Source: Gigaspora margarita (taxonomy: Eukaryota > Glomeromycota > Glomeromycetes > Diversisporales > Gigasporaceae). From it: a stretch of 64,000 bases of DNA. Each line of letters opens with the position of its first letter. The stretch's first letter is position 1. Below the pieces are notes generated by a model, which saw nothing but the letters and a program-made list of their open reading frames with translations, was not told the origin of the DNA and searched no databases. This document shows, piece after piece, positions 47,609-55,894 of this stretch. The translations under genes and the position numbers were made by a program. The DNA lies in the NCBI GenBank assembly GCA_009809945.1, contig WTPW01000973.1:114185-178184 (forward strand). Direction: 5' to 3'.

Positions 47609-50195
47609 ATGGTTGAAATACAAGAAAGTGAAAGTAATATTTTTTTTTAATAATATTAATTTTTCTAATAATAATACAAAACAATTCTGACTTTTATAAA
47701 TAGGTATATTTTCTAGTCGTACCTTTATACATGACTACCCAAATAATTCAACAATTGAAGCACGGTATAATTCAAATGGACGAACATACTGTACACATTA
47801 CAACATTTTATCTTTAGGTGTTTATCCCCTTACACCAAATTTTACTCAAAAATCTCGAAATAATACACCTCAGTATCCAATACCTGATAGTTATATAGTT
47901 GAGACAGAGGTTTCTGAGCGAAGTCTAAAGTGTGAAACAAGNTATGTTTCAAATTCAAAGGTGCATTATACAATTACTTGGAAGGAAGGGCGTGCAGAAT
48001 GGAGTGTTAGTAGTACGAAATCATCCACAGCNGTTGTTAACANGTTTTTACAAGTATGAATTTATTTAAAAATTTTTATAGCGCCATTTTACAAATATGT
48101 ATTTATATAATAAATTTAATTAGAAGATCAATCAAAAACCATCAACTAAACTTTCTGGTCCTCGCCTGTTTGGATTTGATATTGAACCATTACATCATGC
48201 TCGTTTACAAATTGGTTCTCAACCTGTTACTACAATAAAAAATAATAAACGTAAAAAGCCACTTGAAGATATTACTTCACGATCACAACAATATAAACGA
48301 TTAAATAGTTTTGGAAAGGATTTAAAAAAAGCAATTGATGAATTAATTATTAAACATAAATTAACAAATTTATCTGGACAATCAATTATAAATATACATC
48401 ATATTGAACTTGATTATAAAGAAAATCAAGCCTGCATTAAATTTAAAGATTCAAATTTTACAACTCAAACAAGACTTGATGCTATTGTACGTGTATGTGA
48501 TGAAGCACTCTTAGGCCGTGATGGATATAGAAGTTTAGCAGCAGTAGTACNAACTCTTTTTCNTGAATATTTAATTGCTGATCGTAGAAATAAAATAAAT
48601 GAATTAATGAACATTCAGATTCNTATAGAAATTTTTAATATAGACAAAGAAATTGATGATCAGTTTAGTATTGATAGTAGTGAATATACTAGTGATATTT
48701 TNGTTGACAATAGTGAAATAGNAAATGGGGCCTTTCGTTCTCTTTCAGCATTACTTAAAGTTCTAATACCTGTTTGGAAAATGGGAAAAAATCCTGTAAT
48801 AGTTCCAGGTGATACACTTTTTATTAAACTTGGAGGTGATGGTAGAAACGTTGGACGAAAACAAAACCATGTAATGGTTACATTTTGTTTATTAAANGAA
48901 GGGGACGATGTACTTAAACCAGACCATCAATTTAGGTATATAGTTATGTATATATTTTTTTATAGAAATAAGCATCTATTTTAATAAAATTAATTTTTAT
49001 TATATATTATTAGTTTATGCCTTTATGTAGGTAAGGAAAATTATGAAGTATTAGCTAATGTTGGCAAGTTATTTGCTTTACAATTAGCNAATTTAAANGA
49101 AAATNGNATAATTGATAATGATGGTATTCACTGGTCTGTTGAATTTTATTTTTCTGGTGACTGGAAGTTTACATATCTTATTATGGGTCAAAATGCTCCA
49201 AATTCTGAACATTTTTGTTTATTTTGTGAATGTAATGCTAAATCTCGCTATAATACGAATCTTTCTTGGCCACCTACTGGAAATACTAAAGGTAAAATAA
49301 ATTTTTAATATTTGTTAGTTTTACGACAAAAAAAAAAAAATTAATTAAATTGTATTATTTAGGAAAAAAAAGACCTGCTTTGTTTCCTGTAATTGATTTA
49401 CTTAATTATATTCCTGATGAGTTACATCTTTTATTACGAATATCCGATGTGTTGATAGAATGTCTATTTAAAGATTTATTTAAAAAAAATGATTTTGGGC
49501 GAAATCTTAAGGGAAGAATTGAAAAAAAAAATGAGTGATCTTAATATTCATTTTGAATTTTATCATAATTCTGCTCGAAGTAATTGGAGTTGGACATCCC
49601 TTATGGGACCCGATAAAAAAAAATTATTACAANACTTTCCTGTAAGTGAATTTATATNCNGAATTCGTGGAATTAACATTGAAAATTTGTGGCGCAAATT
49701 TTATCAGTTGTATGAAGTTTTAAGAAAGCCAACTCACACCGAAGAAGAAATTTTAAAATTTGAAGAAGATGCAAAAAACTGGGTTAAAATGTTTTGTCAA
49801 CCTACTATAGGACAATTGAATACTGCAACAGCGATTCCAGGACTTTATAGAAAGGAGGATGTAACACCCTACATGCACATGTTTTGTATGCATATACTCT
49901 ATTTTATGCGTCAATTAAAAAAGAAGGGATTATCACTTAGATTATTCTCGACAAGTAGTATCGAAAAAAAAATCATAACCAGGTACATATTTTGTTTTTG
50001 TATTATTAGTTAAATATCATAAAACTTATTTTGTTGTCTTAGGTTAAATTATTTTTTGGAGGAACTACGATGGGAGGAGGTAAAAAACAAAAACCTGTTG
50101 TTTATGATATATTAGAGTTTGAAAATCAGCAAATTTTTTATTTAATTAATGGTACTCCAAATGAAATAACATGTAAAAATATCAACATTTCATAA
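47609..50195 (+). CDS. Transposase-like protein of the hAT-like element, six exons
   Basis: Consistent GT-AG junctions and phases give exons 47609-47633, 47704-48053, 48124-48935, 49014-49291, 49363-49982 and 50043-50195, about 745 residues. Landmarks are GPRLFGFDI, DGYRSLAAVV and EYLIADRR, then KLGGDGRNVGRKQNHVMVTF, PDHQFSLCLYVGKENYEVLA, a segment with WSVEFYFSGDWKFTYLIMGQ and FCLFCECN (CxxC), LFPVIDLLNYIPDELHLLLR, SLMGPDKKKLL, and near the end SIEKKNH. GGD, SGD and IEK are plausible D, D and E residues of an RNase H-like transposase core; this is inference. I recall related proteins in sponge, cnidarian and Rhizophagus repeats but cannot name the family with certainty. Two A-runs (about 49522-49531 and 49964-49972) each shift the frame by one base, either sequencing error or real damage. 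Confidence 0.75.
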
Positions 50196-50236
50196 TAAAA
50201 ATATAACTCGAAATTTTATTTATTTAAATCATAAAA

Positions 50237-51092
50237 TCATTTATTTAAATTGGGGTAAGGCAAAATATATCTATAGCGCGATTTAGTAGTAGAAGTTGAT
50301 TTACTATTTGTTAATGGAAGATGGTTATTTGATTGAAACAAAGCAGGCCGAAGAGAAGGTGCCTGGAAATTATATATTGTATGTAAACTATGATCACTAT
50401 TGGATAATGATTCATGAAAGGGCGGAGCAAGGTTTTCTTGACTGTAAATAGTAAATAAATTAGTGCTATAAATAAATACTTAAAAATATTCAAATTTAAC
50501 TATATACTTACTCGTTTATAAATTCTCCAGAATTAGCAATAAAATTAATTAATAAAGTCCCAGTTAAAAAAAGTCTATTGTTTTCCTTACGCTCCTTTTG
50601 CATCCAACTAAAAGTTATTTTATATTGACTATCATTATCCTCAAATAAAATATAACCCTGTGTTGAAGTATTTATATCTTCACGAAATATGATTTCATCA
50701 TAATTGAATATGCGTTTTAATTTTTCCTCGCCTCCAGTACCTTCTAAAACACATTGATATTTCCGTTGACTTGGCATATATTTAAAATTTTCTTCATTTT
50801 TGAATAAGGACAAAAAAACATTCTCTGGAAATGCATCAATCGTTATATGCTTTTTTCCAATTGAATGTCTATTAAACCCAAGACTGTTCTTCAAGCGAAT
50901 TATTATTGTGTCTTGATAGAATGATAAAGTGTCGTCAGAAGGTTTACAAAGCAAATGANGATGTGGAATGAGTTTGTTATTTTTATGCTTATTTCGTTCA
51001 TGGCTCTGCAATTTTTTCTTTGTATCATAAGTTTTAGAACATAACAAACAAGAAAAAATGGAGGTGGAAGTCATTATAGACATTAGAATCAT
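50237..51092 (-). CDS. C2H2 zinc-finger accessory protein of the hAT-like element
   Basis: Two exons, 51092-50512 and 50441-50237, are joined by a 70-nt intron with GTAAGT donor and TTTACAG acceptor; phases agree and give 261 residues. Residues 14-38 hold a zinc finger, FSCLLCSKTYDTKKKLQSHE followed by RNKH (C-x2-C-x12-H-x4-H). The middle is a mixed alpha/beta region without recognised domain, including KYQCVLEGTGGEEKLKRIF; the tail is S/T/N-rich. It is convergent with the transposase gene, the stops being 41 bp apart. A DNA-binding helper or repressor of transposition is a reasonable guess but not shown. One ambiguous base lies at 50959. Confidence 0.75.
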
Positions 51093-51241
51093 TTCGTCAT
51101 TGTTTGTCGCTATGACTCATAACTAGAATTCGATATGTGATATATTTATATATATATATAAATAAACATAGCAATGATCGACAATCAATCATTTTTACAG
51201 GTGATATAAACGAAGTGAGACAAATCGGCCCATATGTGATT

Positions 51242-51375
51242 GTGTTACGTTACACCTGATCTTGAGATTGATGCGTGCGTGACGTGACAGCTAGGGTATC
51301 AGGTATAATTACCGTCAAAATTTCACTATCACGTGATTTTTGGCCAATAAAATAACGAGATCAGGTGTAATGTAA
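51242..51375. repeat. Nested inverted-repeat pair near the right end of the transposon
   Basis: GTGTTACGTTACACCTGATC at the left pairs with GATCAGGTGTAATGTAACAC at the right, about 134 bp in all, probably a small MITE. In the short copy only its right arm remains, because the deletion breakpoint (GTGACGTGA, 51279-51287) falls inside it. Similar TTACACCTGATC strings occur at 2414. Confidence 0.6.
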
Positions 51376-51783
51376 CACAAGCGGAAGATCAAAACAAAAC
51401 GTTCGCTTCGCTCATTTACCTAAAATTTACATAAGAAATCACCTTTCGCACTCTAATAAAAAATTCCTTGAGCGATTTTACTATATGTCTTGCTAACATC
51501 AAGCCCTATAGGAGCCCTAAAACGAACTTGAAGTTTTTGGGTATAGTCACGTGACAGTGAAAAAGTGACAGCGATCCTGGGGAAGATGCTAGGGTATTTC
51601 TTGCAATAATTCTATATAATTTGTACACTTAATGCTGAATTAAGCAATAATATGATTCATTAGCCAAGAAATAAAAAAATTTGGTATCGGCTACCCGGTC
51701 AGCTAAGCCGTTATAGTCGACTACATCGACTATGGCTATAGCTGATCGGCTAGCCGACTATTAGCTGACCGAACCCATCCCTA

Positions 51784-51857
51784 CTTGTTATCATCATGGA
51801 ATTGGAGTTGAAAAGGATGAACATAAGGCATTCATTTATTATCAAAAATCTGCAGAN
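51784..51857 (+). other. Duplicated Sel1 coding fragment at a suspicious junction
   Basis: These 74 bases (one copy of the TSD, then GIGVEKDEHKAFIYYQKSA coding sequence) are identical to 52774-52846 and end in an N. They are followed by 35 bases (TCCTACCCTTCTCTTAAATA...) that resemble nothing else in the locus and then the short transposon copy. This looks like an assembly join between two versions of the same site. Confidence 0.7.
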
Positions 51858-51892
51858 TCCTACCCTTCTCTTAAATAACCATTTCTCATGAC

Positions 51893-52773
51893 TAGGGATG
51901 GGTTCGGTCAGCTAGGTCAGCTATCGGTCAGCTATCATCGACTATCGACTAGTAGCCGACTATAGCCGGCTATAGCCGATAAATTACTTGATCAATTTCT
52001 TAATAAATTTTTCAATCAAGCATATAAACAAGTGCCAAATAATTATATTTTTATATGTTATACAGTTATACATATTAGCCACGGCGAAAAAAAGTACGGG
52101 CCACATGCTGTAAGCATCCAATCAAAAATATCAAAATATTGAAGATCCGATCTACATTTTTAAATAATCTAATTCTGGTCAAATTTGTAGATCATTTGGC
52201 CTATTAAGTAATTTCAGCCAAGATTTTGATCGTTGCTCTTAGCTAATCAAAATCGAGAAACTGCTGTGACGTGACAGCTAGGGTATAATTGGTATAATTA
52301 CCGTCAAAATTTCACTATCACGTGATTTTTGGCCAATAAAATAACGAGATCAGGTGTAATGTAACACAAGCGGAAGATCAAAACAAAACGTTCGCTTCGC
52401 TCATTTCCCTAAAATTTACATAGAAATCACCTTTCGCACCCTAATAAAAAAATTCCTTGAGCGGTTTTACTATATGTCTTGCTAACATCAAGCCCTATAG
52501 GAGCCCTAAAACGAACTTGAAGTTTTTTGGGCATAGTCACGTGACAGTGAAAAAGTGACGGCGATCCTGGGGAAGATGCTAGGGTATTTCTTGCAATAAT
52601 TCTATATAATTTGTACACTTAATGCTGAATTAAGCAATAATATGATTCATTAGCCAAGAAATAAAAAAATTTGGTATCGGCTACCCGGTCAGCTAAGCCG
52701 TTATAGTCGACTACATCGACTATGGCTATAGCTGATCGGCTAGCCGACTATTAGCTGACCGAACCCATCCCTA
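51893..52773. mobile_element. Internally deleted copy of the hAT-like transposon, 881 bp
   Basis: It keeps the same first 380 bp or so and the last 500 bp of the 5061-bp element and lacks both genes. The junction is at GTGACGTGA (52266-52274), present at both breakpoints of the long copy (47097-47105 and 51279-51287), so the deletion arose at a 9-bp microhomology. The right flank is CTTGTTAT as in the long copy, but the left flank (CTCATGAC) does not match it. It is a non-autonomous derivative that could be mobilised by the long copy. Confidence 0.85.
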
Positions 52774-53996
52774 CTTGTTATCATCATGGAATTGGAGTTG
52801 AAAAGGATGAACATAAGGCATTCATTTATTATCAAAAATCTGCAGAGATGGGGCACGCTAGTGGAACATATAATATTGGATATTGTTATCGTCATGGAAT
52901 TGGAGTTGAAAAGGATGAACATAAGGCATTCATTTATTATCAAAAATCTGCAGAGATGGGTCACGCTAGTGGAACATGTAATGTTGAATATTGTTATCGT
53001 CATAGAATTGGAGTTGAAAAGGATGAGCATAAGGCATTCATTTATTATCAAAAATCTGCAGAGATGGGNNNNNNNNNNNNNNNNNNNNNNNNNNNNNNNN
53101 NNNNNNNNNNNNNNNNNNNNNNNNNNNNNNNNNNNNNNNNNNNNNNNNNNNNNNNNNNNNNNNNNNNNNNNNNNNNNNNNNNNNNNNNNNNNNNNNNNNN
53201 NNNNNNNNNNNNNNNNNNNNNNNNNNNNNNNNNNNNNNNNNNNNNNNNNNNNNNNNNNNNNNNNNNNNNNNNNNNNNNNNNNNNNNNNNNNNNNNNNNNN
53301 NNNNNNNNNNNNNNNNNNNNNNNNNNNNNNNNNNNNNNNNNNNNNNNNNNNNNNNNNNNNNNNNNNNNNNNNNNNNNNNNNNNNNNNNNNNNNNNNNNNN
53401 NNNNNNNNNNNNNNNNNNNNNNNNNNNNNNNNNNNNNNNNNNNNNNNNNNNNNNNNNNNNNNNNNNNNNNNNNNNNNNNNNNNNNNNNNNNNNNNNNNNN
53501 NNNNNNNNNNNNATGGAATTGGAGTTGAAAAGGATGAACATAAGGCATTCATTTATTATCAAAAATCCGCGGAGATGGGTGACGCAACTGGAACATCAAA
53601 TGTTGGAGTTTGTTATCGTCATGGAATTGGAGTTGAAAAGGATGAACATAAGGCATTCATTTATTATCAAAAATCTGAAGAGATGGGTCCCTCTAGTGGA
53701 GCATTTGCTGTTGGATATTTTTATCAAAATGGAATTGGAATTGAAAAGGATGAACATAAGGTATTCATTCATTATCAAAAATTTGCAGATATGGGTAACG
53801 CTATTGGAACAAATAGTGTTGGATATTGTTATATAAATGGAATTGGAGTTGAAAAGGATGAAAATAAGGCATTCATTTATTATAAAAAATCAGCAGAGAT
53901 GGGTGAGATTTGTGGAATGAATAATGTTGCTGGATGCTATCGAGATGGAACTGGAATAACTAGGGATTTACATAAAGCAAAATACTGGTATCAAAG
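52774..53996 (+). CDS. Sel1-repeat array of the Sel1-kinase gene (main exon, contains gap)
   Basis: At least seven Sel1 units of 36 residues are visible, three before and five (the last partial) after the N run. The consensus is GIGVEKDEHKAFIYYQKSAE, MGxAxGTxNVGYCYRH. They are nearly identical at DNA level, a sign of recent expansion or gene conversion; the last ones (DGTGITRDLHKAKYWYQR) diverge, as usual at the array end. The array follows the first repeat encoded at 46300-46722. The exon ends at AG before GTAAAT (53997). The reading frame differs on the two sides of the N run, so the gap length is wrong. Sel1-kinase proteins of this fungus are probably signalling scaffolds; partners are unknown. 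Confidence 0.85.
53069..53512. other. Assembly gap (444 N) inside the Sel1 array
   Basis: With 108-nt units the missing length must be 41 + 108k bases to keep phase: 365 (three further units) or 473 (four) bracket the stated 444. Long ORFs crossing this run on either strand are artefacts. Confidence 0.9.
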
Positions 53997-54293
53997 GTAA
54001 ATTTTATTTAAACTTAAATTTAGCACGTGTATTGTGACGCAAAATTATATAATATGATCAAGTGTAATTGAAATCGAATTTAAATTTTTTAAAAAGGTGA
54101 AATTATAAATAATTTCACCTGATCTTGAAATTCGATTGATGGTTTTATGATCTTGTTATGTAACCAGGATATAAATCATTATCTGTTATATATACGTATT
54201 AATAAGTTTAAATATTTAAATCAACGATTAGGGAAAAAGATTTAGCATCAGGTATTATCATTATTATAAACTATATTATTTTAAACTGTCATT

Positions 54294-54703
54294 TAGGGAC
54301 CTCAGTTTTATGCGATGCGCATAATGAGCCAATTTTTAGCATCGCATATGCGAAGCATAATTTGGCATAATAGTAACTAGTGCCTGTGATTGGTCGATTT
54401 TTAACCAACCGATCAGTTTTTTTTTTATAAAAAATTTTTGAACGCAAATTTCAGAATTATTTTTATATATACCGTTCCGACATATTCCGAGTAGGAAATC
54501 CAACAACGTAAATTATGTAAAGTTCTGAAAGAAATTGACCAATCCAAATTGAGTATATTTATAACGTGGTTAATGGTACGAAAAAAATCGCATAATTTAC
54601 GATTGTTTCACATAATTCTGGGAACGTAAAGCATTAGCCGCATAATTTGGCCCAATCGCATCGCATAATTTGCATTTTATTTCGCATCGCACTGAGGTCC
54701 CTA
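54294..54703. mobile_element. hAT-like MITE, 410 bp, in an intron of the Sel1-kinase gene
   Basis: The ends TAGGGACCTCAGT and ACTGAGGTCCCTA are perfect inverted repeats, and CTGTCATT is duplicated on both sides (54286-54293 and 54704-54711). The subterminal regions carry many GCATCGCATAAT motifs in both orientations. It lies within the intron between the Sel1 exon and the kinase exon, extending that intron from about 340 to 758 nt. It shares the TAGGG start and 8-bp TSD with the 5-kb transposon but not its sequence. Confidence 0.9.
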
Positions 54704-54753
54704 CTGTCATTATTAAAAATCTATAATTGAATAAATTTTATAAATAAATATTA

Positions 54754-55014
54754 GCAGCGAATGAATGTGAATGGCAGCATAATCTTGAAATTGAAGATAA
54801 TTTGAAAAAAATATTGACAGAAAATAAATATCAGTTATTGTGGATTCCCTATGATGATTTTAAGAATATTAAAGAGATAGGTAAAGGTGGATTTGCAACT
54901 GTATACGCTGCAGAGTGGATTGATAAAAGTGATAAAAGTCAAAACTTAAAAATTCCCGTTGCACTTAAATTGCTTCATGAATCAAATAATTATCACGGAG
55001 AATTTATAAAAGAG
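54754..55014 (+). CDS. Kinase N-lobe exon of the Sel1-kinase gene
   Basis: The open frame reads AANECEWQHNLE, which finishes the last Sel1 unit (YWYQR, then AAN), a linker and the kinase N-lobe: glycine loop IGKGGFATVYAAEW, and VALKLL with the ATP-binding lysine. It ends at GEFIKE before GTGGTC. The Sel1 join is one base out of phase with the visible TTAG acceptor (54754), and the 3' join to the next exon is also out of phase, so either bases were lost in sequencing or the gene is damaged. Confidence 0.75.
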
Positions 55015-55117
55015 GTGGTCTTTATTTAATAATTTTATTAATTACTGTTTATCATTTGTAATTTTATCATTCTATTAATAACTTTTAATATGCAATTCTT
55101 TTAATGAATAATTAAAA

Positions 55118-55894
55118 GCATATTGTGATATCGGACTTAAAGATCCAACATTTTTAAAATGTTTCGGTATATCAAAAGATAAAACTTCTGGAGATTATAT
55201 TCTTGTCATGGGTTTAGCGACAAAAGGCAGTTTACGCCAAAATTTACATATTATGGCGCAAATCGACTGGAAAGATAAATTAAATCTACTACATAGTATT
55301 GCATCAGATCTTCAGATAATTCATTCTCAAGATCTTATTCATCGTGATTTACATAGTGGAAATATATTATTAAAAAGCTTAAAAAGTGCTTATATTGCGG
55401 ATTTAGGACTTTCAATATCAGCTAATATTACGTTAAAATCAAAATCTGATGGAATTTTTGGAATTTTACCATACGTTGCACCAGAAGTTTTGATCAGCCA
55501 ACCGTACACTAAAGCATCTGATATTTATTCATTTGGTATAATTATGTGGGAAATTTTATATGGAAAAACTATATCGTACAATCAAAAACTTGATATGTCG
55601 GAACTTGGTTTTTTAATAGGTTATCATGATTTAAGACCTGCTGTTAATAACGATGCGCCACAATGTTACGTAAACCTTATGAGAAAATGTTGGTATAAAA
55701 ATTCAGAGAAGCGTTCTTCTGCAAATGATTGTGAAATTTTTAAGAAATGGCAAAATGATGAAAGCGTTTTATTAGAACTAAATGAATCCAAATCAATACT
55801 TGAGAATATTGAAGATTCATACTATGAGAATATGTTCAAAGGTGGAAGTAAGTTCATCAGCACAAATGAAATCATTAAAAATTATCTAATATGA
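55118..55894 (+). CDS. Kinase C-lobe exon of the Sel1-kinase gene
   Basis: From LKAYCDIG-like residues near 55112 the frame stays open to the stop at 55894. Motifs are FLKCFGIS, the hinge region LVMGLATKGSLRQNL, the catalytic loop LIHRDLHSGNILL, IADLGLS in place of DFG, a P+1 region LPYVAPEVL, SDIYSFGIIMWEILYG, and the terminal arginine region CWYKNSEKRSS. The Lys, HRD Asp and Asn are all present, so an active tyrosine-kinase-like Ser/Thr kinase is expected if splicing is intact. DLG instead of DFG is frequent in related fungal kinases. The expected LKAY junction at 55111 is AATAA rather than TAG, and the visible AAAAG acceptor (55118) does not keep phase. Confidence 0.85.
   Translation, partial: AYCDIGLKDPTFLKCFGISKDKTSGDYILVMGLATKGSLRQNLHIMAQIDWKDKLNLLHSIASDLQIIHSQDLIHRDLHSGNILLKSLKSAYIADLGLSISANITLKSKSDGIFGILPYVAPEVLISQPYTKASDIYSFGIIMWEILYGKTISYNQKLDMSELGFLIGYHDLRPAVNNDAPQCYVNLMRKCWYKNSEKRSSANDCEIFKKWQNDESVLLELNESKSILENIEDSYYENMFKGGSKFISTNEIIKNYLI

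Larger units (their letters stand above)
46723..51783. mobile_element. Autonomous-type hAT-like transposon, 5061 bp, two genes
   Basis: The termini TAGGGATGGGTTCGGTCAGC and GCTGACCGAACCCATCCCTA correspond as inverted repeats. CTTGTTAT is perfectly duplicated at 46715-46722 and 51784-51791. Inside each end lies a dense cluster of GGTCAGCTA, TCGACTA and TAGCCGACTA motifs, likely transposase binding sites. It carries a spliced transposase-like gene (plus, 47609-50195) and a C2H2 zinc-finger gene (minus, 50237-51092). Eight-bp TSD and the TAGGGATG end fit hAT, although the transposase is not a typical hAT sequence. Single N bases from 47942 onward suggest that reads of several copies were merged. 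Confidence 0.9.

Noticed and set aside
52740..53562. Long minus-strand ORFs and alternative-frame plus-strand ORFs in the Sel1 array
   Set aside because: Shadow frames of the 108-bp repeat (multiple of three keeps them open) extended through the N gap.
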